Positions 45,493 through 57,019 of a stretch of DNA of 64,000 nucleotides are shown here, piece after piece. Each line of letters begins with the position of its first letter. Position 1 is the first letter of the stretch. The translations under genes were made by a program, and so were the position numbers. The notes under the pieces are model-generated. The model ran no database searches. It worked only from the letters and a program-made list of their open reading frames with translations, and was not told where the DNA came from. The DNA lies in NCBI GenBank assembly GCA_004835665.1, contig RBKR01000002.1:1612001-1676000 (forward strand), written 5' to 3'. Source of the stretch: Phoma sp. XZ068. Its lineage: Eukaryota; Ascomycota; Dothideomycetes; Pleosporales; Didymellaceae.

Positions 45493-48400
45493 GTGTCTCG
45501 ACCTATTCTCCAGTATTCCAGCTCTAGGTGCAGTGGCAGTTTGAGACATGCAAAAACACAAAAAACATACAACAGTGGGTATTCGCTCCTCCGGCGACAA
45601 ATCCACGAGATTACTGCAATCCAAGACACCGCTCTTCAAGGCGTCCCAGTGTTCGAATTCAGCGTCAATGAACGTTTGCAATGGGCACAGACAAGACAGA
45701 CCACCAGAAGAAGACAAAGTGTACTCGCTGCCTGGCTTCTTCGGTGTTGACCTCGCCCCAGTATATGGCATAGGATATGGCGAAGTGTTTCGGCACTTGC
45801 GGGACGAGGTGAAGAAGTCAGAAATCTGCCTCCGCGACTTGTACATGCTTCATCGTGGATTCTTGGCGCACCAGAATTTTCTGAATGGTACTCTGTAGCC
45901 AACGATCCATTTCTGTGGATTCGAGGAGACCCTGGGAAGGGTAAAACAATGCTTATGTGTACCATTGTAAATCACTTGGCTGATATAAAGGGCAGCACAG
46001 ACATTGTCTGCTACTTTTTCTGCCAAGCTACTGATGTACGCCTTAATACCGCTTCTGCTGTCCTTCGAGGCTTGTTATACATGATACTTGAGCAGCAACC
46101 CTCTCTTACGTATCATCTACTCAAGAAGCAGAAGAGTGCTGGACGCCATGCTTTCGAGGATGCGAACGCGTGGATCCTTCTTACCGACGTTCTGACAAGC
46201 ATACTCAAGGATTCTCTGCTACGGACAACTTATCTACTAGTTGATGCCCTCGATGAATGCGTAACCGATCTGCCCAAGCTGCTTGGTTTCGTCAGCGGAG
46301 TGTCATCTGCAACTTCGCAAGTGAAATGGATCGTCTCAAGCCGCACTTGGTCGAGCATACAAACTCGGCTCAATGACAAGATAGGGCTGAGCCTTGAGTT
46401 GAACGCAACGTGTATCAAAAGAGCGGTAATTGCGTTCATTCAGTACAAAGTTGCCTATCTGGCAAAGAAAAATCGATATGATGAAGCTCTAGAGGCTGCG
46501 ATGCTGGAGTACGTGCTGGCAACTTCGCAGAACACATTTCTCTGGGCGGCCCTGGTTGTACTGAATCTCGAAGATGTAACCCAGCGACATGCTCTGAGAA
46601 AACTGAAAGCTATGCCTGCCGGTCTGAACGCTTTATACCAGCGGATGCTGCACCAGATCAATTCTACAGATGATGCTGAAGTCTGCAGACGGATTCTTGC
46701 TGTCGCTACCACAGTCTTTCGACCCGTAACTATCCTTGAATTGGAGGTTCTTCTCTCGCAAGATCTGAGCATCAGTCTGGCCGAGCTGACAGAACTCGTT
46801 GGGCTTTGTGGATCGTTTCTCACCCTTCGAGACGAGACCATTTTCTTGGTCCATCAATTGGCTGCAGACTATATCTTAGATGTAACGACAGATGTAATCT
46901 ATCCATCAGGACGAAATGGTATCCATAGCATTATGTTGCACCAGTCACTCAAGGCCCTCACTGTATTGCATCGAGACATACATAGCTTGAAGCATCCCGG
47001 ATGCAGAGCGGAGAATGTCGTCACGCCCGACCCAGATCCGTTATCGAAGCTTCGATATGCCTGTGTGTACTGGATGGATCACCTCGCTGAACTACAGGGC
47101 AGTTACATGCCCAGTGTCGAGCTATTGAGCGATGGTGGCGTCGTCTTTGCGTTCTTACAAGAGAATTTCGCTATTGGCTAGAGTCGTTGAGCTTGTGCCT
47201 AAGTGTGCTTAAAGGGTTGGTGTCGATAACGAAGCTTGCAAAACTAGTCCAGGTACGTGATGGAGAAGTGTTTGAACAGTGTATTCTAACATAGAGAAGG
47301 GTCAAGCAGCCGGCCCCACATTGATAGATCTAATACTGGACGCAAAACGATTCATGATGTATCATCAGCACGCTATAATGACCTATCCACTCCAGAAGTA
47401 TGTGTCTGCCCTTCTATTCAGCCCAACTGAGAGTCTCATTCGACAATCCTCCCGAAAGGAGCATCCTAGTTGGGTTTCTGTCGCACGGGAAATGGAGAAA
47501 AGCTGGACAGCATGTGTAAGAGTTTTCGAAGAGCATTGTAACGACGTCCAGTCTGTTCCCTTCTCAGACGATTCTAGTCTCTTGGTGTCCACGTCCACGA
47601 CACATTTAGAGAGAGAAGTCATGATTTGGAACACAGTTAGCGGGCAGCTTTTGCAAACACTGAAACACAAAAGCACTCTCAATAGTGTTGTTTCAGCTGA
47701 CGGCCATAGACTCGCAGTACTTCTCCCGGACTTCAGAGTTGAAATTTAGGACACGCTGGCGGCCGTACTGGTCTCCGAACTTCGAACCCCAGGTCTACAA
47801 CTGAGTCAAAGGCCTCACAGGGACTTTATTGCATTATCACCCGATTTGAGCTTTGCAGCGGCAAGTGGCAATGATACAATAGTTGTTTGGAAAACCGATA
47901 TGCTCGACAGTTTACATACGCTTCGAAGTCAGGGATCTTGCATAATTTCCATGGCATTTTCAGAGGACAACTACCGACTCTGCGCTGTCATGGAAGATGG
48001 TGCTATGTTGCGCTGGGATGTTCACAGCGGCGAATGTTTGAGTGCTCTTGGAGGCGAACATGCGAATGTAATCGACGCTGTTCTATCCAGAGATGAGCAG
48101 TGTGTGTACTCAACGCGGGACCCCTATGGGATCTTCTTGTGCGATACGCAAAGCGGTCACTTCACCGAATTGTCCATGGATTACGCATCGATCATTGCCA
48201 TCGATTTCAAACTTACAAGATTTGCGTCAGTCAGCGGGTCAGAGGTGTCAATATTGGATGTTCCAAGCGGGTTTCGCTTGCGTAAATTCACATGCCAAAC
48301 AGACGACGTGCTTTCGGTTGCATTCTCCCATGACTCGAATTATATCACTATAGGGACACGAGAGGGAGATATCCACATGTATGATCTGACCGTAGGGGAA

Positions 48401-49342
48401 GCGTCGCAGATCTATCAAGATTACGAACATATCACTTCGATGTGCTGGTCTCCCAACGGCTCATACCTTGTGGTCATCTCTTCCAGCCTCTCCGTTGATT
48501 TATGGGACGCTCGCACCGGTCAACGACGTCGCTTTATACAACATGATGACGAGCTAATCTGGGCTGCATTCTCTCAAAGTCAGCCCGTTCGACTTGCAAC
48601 TGGATTCAGGGATCAGGTGATAAAGCTTTGGGACCTGAGCAAACACGTATGTGTCCTAGCGCTTACCGGGCACAAGTCCCGTATATCCTCGATAGCATTC
48701 TCTGCGGATTCGAACCAATTGGTAACGACCTCGGTAGATTCAGTAGTCAAGTTATGGAACCTACACACTGGTCAAGGTACAAGGACTTTCGAGTATGATT
48801 TACAGAGCAAGAGGGGTGTCCAAGCCATCTTTTTCAAAGACTCTAAAAGAGTGCTTGTAGCATCCGATAGCGTCAGGATCTGGGATGTAGATACCACCCT
48901 GCGTCACCAAGATTTCCCAGAACTTGGCGGATTGTATGATACAATCAACCAAACAGCAATCGCACTTACGCCCGACAACGCATCGCTAGCCAGGTCAACA
49001 CTGGATATAATCACAATCTGGGATCTATCTCAGCGAGAAGTCACTCTTGAGTTTCGTTGCAACTTGCCTACAGCTAATTTAGCTTTTGACGACACCGGCC
49101 TTTATCTTGATAGTAGCATTGGAACGATTGACATCGCTGCGACGGTTGCTCAGCCACAACGTGGCTTGGGAATGCCCAAGGACCCGGTGTATCGTGGGTT
49201 GTCATTGGATTCTATGGGACAGATGATAACATACAATTCGCGTCTGTTGTTATGGATTCCTGCAGAGTACCGCGCAAGTTGGCTTGGCTTCGCCGTACAC
49301 AACAACGGTGTCGCTATTTTTGACAAAGCTGGACGACGTTGA
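45493..49342 (+). pseudogene. HET-NACHT-WD40 NLR (HET-E/HNWD-like) pseudogene
   Basis: An intact relative would be a fungal NOD-like receptor with a HET cell-death effector domain, a NACHT NTPase switch and WD40 ligand-sensing repeats, acting in allorecognition or immunity-like responses. In order: the C-terminal half of HET (LLRRQIHEITAIQDTALQG, NERLQWAQTRQTTR; after a frame change, EEDKVYSLPGFFGVDLAPVY); Walker A (FLWIRGDPGKGKT, ~45920); Walker B region (TYLLVDALDEC, ~46220); the NACHT helical part to 47181; and about ten WD-like repeats (47570-49342). Lesions: a frameshift near 45713; a further frameshift with loss of roughly 20 codons near 45845; a 1-nt loss near 47165; and TAG at 47747-47749 in place of the Trp of a WD dipeptide. 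A plausible intron lies at 47253-47296. Confidence 0.85.
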
Positions 49343-49434
49343 ATGTACAAATTCGACCTAGATCAGATCGAAGCTCTTGTGACTGGGACCGACTCTGATA
49401 TTCAGGGTCCACACACTTGATTACAAGCATGATA

Positions 49435-49935
49435 ATGTTACAATCCAACGGGAACGGACAATCAAACGACCCAGCCAACAGGAACGGGCGGCCGAACGAA
49501 CCAGCAGACCAATCAGATCCGACGGCGTGGATGTATCTCTGATGATTCGACCAACGAACAAAGCGGCGGTGCGCACTCCTTGGCGGGTGAGCAACCAAAG
49601 GAAAGCTCACGGCCTGATCCGATCGTCCTGTCCTACACGCACTGCGGGGTACGTCAACCGAGAGCAATGCAGCTCCTGATTCGTTCAACCGTACTACTCT
49701 CTCTGGGGCCGTATCTAAGGAGAGAGTACTACCGCTGTATATAAATACCTCTGGACACTGTCCTTGGGACGGTGTGTTCAACTTGACAATCTATTGTGTA
49801 TTGAGTTCTCATCAACTCCTGAGTCGTTCGAGTGGCCCACCCATGCACCGTGGGTTGTTCGAGTATACTAGCAGACATGGCTTGGTCGTGGTATGCACTG
49901 CCGGCCCCTGATCTTGGACGCCTTACCACACCCAT
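49435..49935 (+). mobile_element. LTR-like retrotransposon remnant (solo LTR fragment)
   Basis: The segment begins TGTTACAATCC, a common LTR 5' end. It has a promoter-like layout: a hairpin (49691-49732), then a tatataaata TATA box near 49738 and a likely R region. Near its end, TGATC[T/C]TGGACGCCTT occurs twice (about 49908 and 49934). I could not find a matching 3' TAACA end, a target-site duplication or internal gag/pol, so the extent and class are uncertain. Confidence 0.35.
49691..49732. repeat. Inverted repeat in the LTR-like segment
   Basis: 13-nt arms (GTACTACTCTCTC and GAGAGAGTACTAC) with one mismatch, separated by 16 nt. They lie immediately upstream of the TATA-like box. Confidence 0.7.
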
Positions 49936-51138
49936 GATCCTGGACGCCTTTTTGTTAAGTCTGGATTATGAAATTTACTCGACTCAATAATATGTTATGA
50001 TACCTCCTGTAAAGTTCCTATTCATAGACGGGCAGACAGAGCTTGTCTAGAACAACCTATGGCATAGCATGGCTCATAACATGAACATAAGGATCGTCTG
50101 CGACTTCAATAAAGAATCAATCGCTGTGTGGTTTTGTATACGCGCTAGCCTTATAAGCCTTGTTCGCCGTAGATAAGCAATCCCTATTCCACAACAGGAA
50201 GTGCGAGCTGCAGGGATAAAATTCTTGTTTGAGCTTACCTCTGGTTCAGGCCTGCCATCAAATATTGGTAACTAGAGTCCAATTGAGTGGAATCCTGGTT
50301 ATTTTCGGATTACGAAGACATAACACGCCCTCAAAGATCTACAGGATGCGACACGATCCTACAGGGGAGTGTAAAATCCTCTCAGCGTATGGGGACACAG
50401 GACTTCCACATCAATGTAAAAAATACGACAAACCACGCGAGGGGCCTGAAATCTCGAGTCAACTTCCGGACGCATCACTCGTTAGTACTTCTCTTAGATA
50501 CACAACCCGCACAAAAGGCGTGCCATCTCCGTAGCCTGTCAAAGGATTTTACCGGAAGTCCCAATGCATCTGCTGTATCGCTCTGGAGTAAGCTGATCGT
50601 CTTAGAACTTTGATAAGAGCACCCTCTTGGAAATGGGGATTGGTTGTCAGGGGCCGTGTCTCAGATGTTTGCGTTGTCGCTGACATTGAGCAACTCTCCA
50701 CCACCCAAAATGAACGTAGTCTCGCTCCGCTGCTGCTACAGTTCTGCATGAACGCACCTATACATGAGTGAAAAATTATTGAAGCCTGTTCTGGCCAGTA
50801 TTGGGCCATACTTGGAGCATATTAGCCGTTCTTTGACCGCCTTAACGATGATGGTATTGGCTGCCTGCAAGGGGCACCGTGCGACTCAGGCAGAACCCGT
50901 GGACGGTTACTCTTGGCATTTATGCCATGGAGGCTTGTATTTTGACTCTTTCGGCCGCCTAAGATGTTTCTCTAATCCACCAATCAGCTAATGGTTAGAG
51001 TGCAGGGTGTATACGAAGTCGACAGTATATAAATGGGAGATTGTGCCGCGATCTCACATCATCTTATTAAGCCTATGCTAATAGAACACTCTCACCCAGC
51101 TATCTTCAATCATTAATCCAACAAGGCCGTCGCACACA

Positions 51139-51650
51139 ATGAAGTCCTTACCTATTCTCGTTGCTTCTTTGACTCTGACAGTCCCTACTCTTGCTTGCCT
51201 TCGCCTCAAAGGCGGTATTACTCAAGACCCTTTCCCAGGATTGAGTGGTACTTGGAACGTAGAGGCTATAGACAATGGTGTCCAAGTCTGCAACGGAGAA
51301 TCCCGCATTGATCAGGACGGTCACTATTCTATGTAAGTGGTTGATCCTAACACGAGACGCCTCGTAAGGGGTACCATCGTTCGTCCTCTCAACGTCCTAG
51401 AATGCGCGTCTCGTGTCCACGTTTACGTGGAAAAGTCGTGCTAATTCTTCTGGACAGGAAATGTCTGCCTGGATACGTTTATGCCTTCGAAAAGAATGGA
51501 AACACGGCCTGGTTCGCTAATCCAAGCCAGTCATGGTCATTTGGGCAGCACCCATCTACCTCTAGGTACTGCTGCCACGGCGCGTGTGATGACAGGGGGG
51601 TTCATATTGGGTGCACGGATTATGAATGGGATTTCACAATGTTTTGCTAG
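51139..51650 (+). CDS. Small secreted cysteine-rich protein (effector-like)
   Basis: A signal peptide (MKSLPILVASLTLTVPTLA) is cut before CLRLKGG. The mature protein is ~110 aa and Cys-rich, with a CCHGAC block and a C-terminal Cys. Exon 1 is 51139-51332 and the donor is gtaagt. Two acceptors keep frame. The one at 51457 (after a ctaattcttctggacag branch/acceptor context) gives 128 aa and eight cysteines in the mature protein. The one at 51400 gives 147 aa and nine cysteines. The even cysteine count and better branch site favour 51457. I do not recognise the family. Small size, secretion, cysteines and a location beside repeat relics resemble candidate effectors; that is inference, and no toxin identity is claimed. 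Confidence 0.7.
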
Positions 51651-51937
51651 TAGATATCTTCACTGTTCTAAGTTGCAATATTACTGTGTAATTTGGAAGA
51701 TGGTTATGTCATTGTCAACCTGTCGATGTCGCTGCGCAAATTTGCAAATTGGTGTAAATATCTGTCGCAATTTTAATCTTAACATGCAACAGCAAATACT
51801 GCTAAATATATGTATGCATGTATTTGTAAGTATCAACGTACCTTACAGGCAAGCCGGTCACCCGGGCGAGCAGGTCACTTTTGCCAAGACTATATTAAAC
51901 CTCACCTACTCTATAATGCCTTAACGCAAGAATAAAG
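51651..51937. other. AT-rich intergenic stretch
   Basis: Rich in A/T with TpA-rich strings such as aaatatatgtatgcatg. Nothing coding seen. Confidence 0.4.
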
Positions 51938-52090
51938 TCGTCACGGCCCTTTGGTGGGAGATGAAGCTGACCGGAACGCCCGGAGAGTCGACTCCAGGTC
52001 CCAAGTTTGTGCTGATCTATGGGGACTCTACGGCCAGCGGCACTTTTACTACCCAACGTGGATGTACGCCTAGAGGCTTAGATCTATCCG
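51938..52090 (+). pseudogene. Relic of a zinc-ADH/trans-enoyl-reductase gene (fragment 1)
   Basis: A short readable stretch gives GPKFVLIYGDSTASGTFTTQ, the nucleotide-binding GGSTATG-type loop of MDR-superfamily enoyl reductases (LovC/ToxD-like), preceded by ALWWEMKLTGTP. The frame then breaks into unrelated sequence. It is clearly similar at DNA level to the relic at 58927-59523, on the same strand. No function expected. Confidence 0.6.
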
Positions 52091-52188
52091 CTTCCAAAAT
52101 ATCCGAATGAAGGCAAACTTCTTCATCATACCAATCCAGCTAGCAGAACCTTTGTGATCATCATTTTGCTGAGCTGGAAAAAAATTCT

Positions 52189-53995
52189 TTACAAATAGTA
52201 ACGAAAGCTCCTGTTTTGCCAGTCCGTCTCATCTACCATAACAGGGTTGTTGCTTAATCCTACAGCTGGGTCATTGTTGCGTGGCTCAGGCTCAATGTAC
52301 TCATTCTGGGCCTTGTCTCTCCTTTTATTCTCCCAATTGAGGTACTGCCTGAAAGCAACAAGGAGGCCTATAACTAAGCAATAGATTATCAAGAGGGCGT
52401 TGAAGGCAGTCTACGTAGTGTTAATTGCCATTTGCGTCTTCGGAATAGCACCTGACTTACGGGGTATCTGGGTGCTTCGGCAATGACGAAGAACTGTGGC
52501 CCACCGATGTTTCCTGCACAGTAGCCAATAAAGAAAACTGCGTTTACGACTGCTTTCTTGGTGAATCCGCCCACGTTACTCGAGATTATACTCAGTAGTA
52601 ATGGGAATATATTCGAGGTCGCGACCAGGAACATAACACCAACATATTTGGAGCCCTTGCCCGATGCTGGGAGCTGGCGTACCATGACTACACCGACTAG
52701 TCCGATGCAATAACCACCGACAATGACGAGAAGCCTCGACTTGCGAACTCTATGGGCGATAAAGGTTGAGATGCTGATGCATATGAATTGAAAAGCGGCA
52801 GTGGGAAGTCCAAGGAGAAGTGTTTGTCGTTCGTTGAAACCAAGGCCCTTTATTATGAGCGAAGTGAACTGTATTAAGTCAGTACAGTATAATTGTTTGA
52901 AGTCAGGTTATTGAGCTTACATTCGAAATAACGCCGTTGGTCAGCGATGAGATGGTGATTAGAACAAATAGAAACCATGTCTTTGGATCCTTCATGGCTT
53001 CGATAAATTGGCTATTGGACCACTTATCGGTCTTGAATGACCTCTGGATCTTTTGGGGTCGCTGATGCGCGATGATGCGCTGATCAGGGTTCAAGAACTT
53101 TGCCTTTGTGGGCGAGTCTGGCAGGGTGAAAAGTAGAACGATGCCCCATACTGCGGTCAGTATACCCAATATAATAAATAACCACTGTTAACAGTGAGCG
53201 AGAGATCATATGGATTGGACGACGTCTCTACCAACCCTCCAAGTGTCAATTTTGCCTGGCTTCATGTAGGTCAGTGCCCAGGCAATCACGGAGCCCAGGA
53301 GAGATCCCAGGGAATTTCCCAAGAACCAAATCCCATGACGCGCAGCGTGCTCTGAAGGCTTGTACCACATGCCCGTAATGAGTGTGAAGCCTGGGCTTGT
53401 TGTACTCTCGAAGATGCCTAGGAGGATACGTAGAACGCACAGGCCAATGAAGTTGTTAGCAGCGCCATGGCAAGCGAGCACAACTGCCCAGATGATGCTT
53501 TAGACTTCATATCAGCATAGCTCCACTAACGGGCCAGTGGGTTCTCGTACATAGCGATTGCCATGGTTTTACCGAGCGGCAATTTGACTAGGACAACGGA
53601 GACAGGGTAATTGGCAACCAGATAGCCAAAATAGAATGCGCTATTGAGCCATGAGAACTCCTGACCAACGAGTTTCTGCAAATTTAGTCAGTATGGTGCC
53701 AAGCATGGGGAGTGCGTGTTCACAAACCGTATCTGGGATAATTCCAAGGATAGCTGAATGGCCAAGGCTAGTTTTGTCCATGAACTGAACGATGTATGAC
53801 AGGACGAGTAAGGGCAGAAGACTTTCTGTTGTCAATGTTTGCAATGCGCCGGGAGGGTGGAGATACATACTATATGTCGATCCTACGTACAATGGCACCC
53901 TCGTCCTCTAGAGCCAGCGAGACATCTCCTTCTATGAGCTCATTTGATTTCTCGAGCGAAGGAGTCATCTTCTCATCAGCGTTGTTGGTGGCCAT
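52189..53995 (-). CDS. MFS transporter, anion:cation symporter (Dal5-like) family
   Basis: 499 aa from seven exons (53995-53871, 53821-53728, 53675-53551, 53497-53236, 53184-52921, 52868-52461, 52410-52189). The six introns are 49-53 nt, two with AAG acceptors. About 12 transmembrane helices. ACS landmarks are LVLSYIVQFMDKTSLGHSA (TM1), VLRILLGIFESTTSPGFTL, GIWFLGNSLGSLLGSVIAW and KDPKTWFLFVLITISSLTNG. Family members import small organic anions such as allantoate, nicotinate, dipeptides or vitamins with protons. It is divergent from the Zn2Cys6 gene and two genes from an M20 amidohydrolase, so it may import the amidohydrolase substrate. All joins keep frame, so the gene looks intact. Confidence 0.92.
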
Positions 53996-54427
53996 AATGG
54001 GTTACAAATGATAGGTAAACGGTGTAGTGATACTTTGCAGTGACAATCATGTAAAATACAGAAGCATTTCAGTTTGCCTGCTACTGGGGAGCTGAACGGA
54101 AATTTGCTGGCATTGTTCTTATACATCCTCGCCTCCGATAAGGGCCTTGTTATTCACGAGAGGTAGCATAGCTGGAGACTGATCGTCGCTCTTTCGGTTG
54201 TCGGCAAATATGGCTAGCGCGTTCGCCCCGCATCCGATCAGAGCCTCCGAAAATGATAAGGTATTGATTGGTTGAAGTTGACGACGCTGAGCGCCAGCGA
54301 ATCCTCCCGAGGTATTGCCTCGTCGCATTGATCGCCGGAAGGAGATATCTACCTATCGCTACATGTACAGTCTTCCCAAACACCATTATCTGCATGCCGG
54401 AAAATGGAGGCAGATCATCGTCAAGAA
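53996..54427. promoter_or_regulatory. Bidirectional promoter of the Dal5-like MFS and Zn2Cys6 genes
   Basis: 432 bp between two divergent start codons. It contains GATAA, several CGG triplets (for example CGGttgtCGG near 54195) and the conserved element at 54265-54287. Confidence 0.6.
54265..54287. promoter_or_regulatory. 23-bp element, copy 1 (CCAAT box plus TGACG)
   Basis: TGATTGGT (reverse of CCAATCA, the CCAAT-binding-complex site), two variable bases, then AAGTTGACGACGC, which includes a bZIP-type TGACG. It matches copy 2 at 56845-56867 at 21 of 23 positions. Upstream lies aatGATAA, a GATA-factor site. Confidence 0.7.
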
Positions 54428-56450
54428 ATGTCGAGTGAAAGCGCCCGGTCGACAAGGAAAAGAAGAAACCCTGGTCGCTCTAAGTTAGGTACGTACATGG
54501 AATCAGCCAGCAATCCTTGAAAGTAATATCTTAGCGCAAGGTCTGGAAATTCCTCTGGACAACAAACACCATGACTGATGTGCGAGGATCATCTAACATT
54601 CGTCATTAGGATGCCTTACTTGCAGAGCCAAACACGTGAAGTGTGATGAGCAGGTCCCTCGTTGCCGAAGATGTGGAAGGTTGGGACTCACGTGCCGTCC
54701 ATACTGGTCTGGTCGTTCTGCGTCGTCAACGCGTGCCCCACTAAAGACGAATTACAAGGTTCTCAGACCAAAATTGATGAGTGAGAGCTCCGCTTCCCCA
54801 GATTATTTGGTAAATCCCGTCGACGCGCTGTTGTCAACTTCGCATACGATGGACTATACTCCCTCTAATAACGCGGAGCCTCAACATTTTCCATTGATTG
54901 ATGGAGTTTCAAATGACGATGCGTCTCTCTCGCCCATTCTAGACTCACTGGCTGGCTTCGAGGCATGGCATGCTGAGCAGGCCTTGAGCTCCACACACGG
55001 TTTCCTGGACGTAGGGACGTCTGATGAGATTACAACTTTGATGTTTGAACCTAGTTCTTGCATTCCTTATCCGCTATCGGCCTATCATATACCACTACCA
55101 AACGCCATGGTTCTTACCAGAGACGAGCACTCTGCTTTAAAACACTACGAGACGGTTTTTGCTCTAAGCCAGACCTCGAAAAGTGCGCAGTGGTCTTTTC
55201 CGAAACTCATGCTGCGTGAGGTGATTGGCAGTTCCATGGCCGTACATTTTGTGCTAGCGGTATCGATGCAGGATTTGGAGATTCGATGTAGCGCTTCGAC
55301 AAGGAACACTCCAGCTCACCAACACTTCAACCGTGCTGCATCACAATTCAAGCATGCACTATCAGAAGAATACGGCAAGGACCACATAGTAACCTTGGTT
55401 TGCTTCTACTACATTTACGGTTACTTTCTGCGCCAGAAGGTGGTTAAGCGATCCCAATTGAACCAGCTGAGCAAAGCTGTCCACGATTACATTGAAACAT
55501 TTTCCCTCGACTATCGTTTGACGAGCCTTTCAAGCCAAGAGGATTACAACAGTATTTCGAGATCTTCAGTGGATTCGCCGGTCAGTCCGGTAATGCGTAG
55601 CTTCCTCTGTCGACTACTCTTTTGGCTGTACAAAGAAGATGTGTTCACCTCGTCGCTACGGTGTACCGCACACGTAGCCCGACACTTTCAAAAGGCTCCT
55701 ACTTTGCTCAAAGACCTTTGGGAGTTGTCCCGGCCAGTGATGCAACTAAATTGGGGTCTGGACTACCCTGACAGTCAATATACAAACGACCTAGAGACGT
55801 CCCATGTGGTGGATATGACCGTAGATTTAGTCCAGCTCCGTTTTGATGTAACTGAATTTGGCAACCTTGGTGCCACGTGTGCCATGTTGCCTACAACTAT
55901 AGAGGACAGATTCTTGAGTATCAGAACGGTAAGTTTATCGAGTTATGCATCGTCAGTCGCTAATGCACTTAAGAAATTCTGTAATGTATTCCTCATTGCA
56001 ATTTCTGCCTCCGAGCCACTTACTAGAACCACTGCATATGCGGCGGCTGCCGTAGCCACGTTTCACGCTCTCGAAGTCTATTACTATCGATGCAAAGAGT
56101 ATCACCTGCATACAAACAGCAAGACCAAGATAAAAGATTCTTTAGAACAACTCCTTCGTGCGGCGTACCGGGTGTCTTCATCAGGGTCTTCCTGCGCGTT
56201 CTTAGACGTCTATCAATGGGCACTCTTAGTCGGAGGGCTTGAAACAGAGGATCAAATCCATAGAGACTGGATTGCCAGCAAGCTTATACTACCACGCGAT
56301 CAGACCGCTGTGCTGACAGTTTCTATGAGACAGGGCTGCTCTGGCGGGTGGGTACATATTCAAGCTATCAGCGATATCCTCTGTGGAACCTTAGACAAGC
56401 ATGGTGGAGATCTGAATCTGAAGTCAGCAGACGAACAGTTTCTCTTATGA
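54428..56450 (+). CDS. Zn2Cys6 transcription factor of the transporter-amidohydrolase module
   Basis: 633 aa. A 61-nt first exon (54428-54488; MSSESARSTRKRRNPGRSKL) is spliced over a 121-nt intron to 54610-56450, giving RSKLGCLTCRAKHVKC. Without the splice the first two cysteines are lost, so the first exon is well supported. The zinc cluster has C-x2-C-x6-C-x6-C-x2-C-x6-C spacing and ends RCGRLGLTC. A Ser/Asn-rich linker leads to a helical fungal regulatory domain with IVTLVCFYYIYGYFLRQKVV, MRSFLCRLLFWLYKEDVF and LDVYQWALLVGGLETEDQIH. It is divergent from the Dal5-like transporter and is the likely regulator of it and of the M20 gene. Confidence 0.88.
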
Positions 56451-57019
56451 ACCCGAACGCGAAGCGAGCCTAACGGGATGCACTGCAAGAAGACCTGCTT
56501 AGTAGTAGACCCTTACAGAAACAAATAAAGAAGAGTATGCACATCTAGGGCGGTGCTTAAGCAACTTTGCTGTATAATATGTTCAGCATCTTTTAAGCTT
56601 AGGCAAACAGCACTTAGCTCATTGTCACTAGTCCATCTAGGTTGAACCAAAAGTCAGGGACGATTTAGTCATCAAATCTACGTTGAAGTTAAACTGATAC
56701 CCACTCCGTCAGGCCTGTTGTGAAGTAAGTACCGTCGCTAAGTAGAACCCACGCTCCTGCTACACGCTTTGTTTAGTCATATTTTACTATATCGGTCTCG
56801 CATTGGTGTATATAGCGGAAGGAATGTTATCAGCTGCCGAGCCCTGATTGGTCCAAGTTGACGACGCATTATCATTGCTAGCCGACGATCAAACTTCAGG
56901 ATAACAACTTCCGTCGTTTGCATGGCCAAAAAAAGAATATATTGAATTCGATTGCTTTTAAGGTCTTCTTCTACATCAATAGCAATTCATCATCTGCTCC
57001 GGCTATAACATCAATAAAC
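56451..57019. other. Promoter region of the M20 amidohydrolase gene
   Basis: 569 bp. Contains copy 2 of the shared 23-bp element and a downstream TTATCATT (a GATA-type site). No coding sequence seen. Confidence 0.5.
56845..56867. promoter_or_regulatory. 23-bp element, copy 2 (CCAAT box plus TGACG)
   Basis: TGATTGGT, cc, AAGTTGACGACGC: 21 of 23 positions match copy 1 at 54265, in the same orientation. It lies 153 bp upstream of the M20 start codon. Confidence 0.7.

Larger units (their letters stand above)
49343..51138. other. Non-coding region with transposon-like remnants
   Basis: 1.8 kb with no supportable gene. The left part holds the LTR-like sequence described separately. The rest (50.0-51.1 kb) has only short frames without domains; a TATA-like tataaat lies about 110 bp upstream of the secreted-protein gene. 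Confidence 0.4.

Noticed and set aside
49314..49781. 155-codon minus-strand frame downstream of the NLR pseudogene
   Set aside because: It reads through the LTR-like segment antisense and has no protein-like features.
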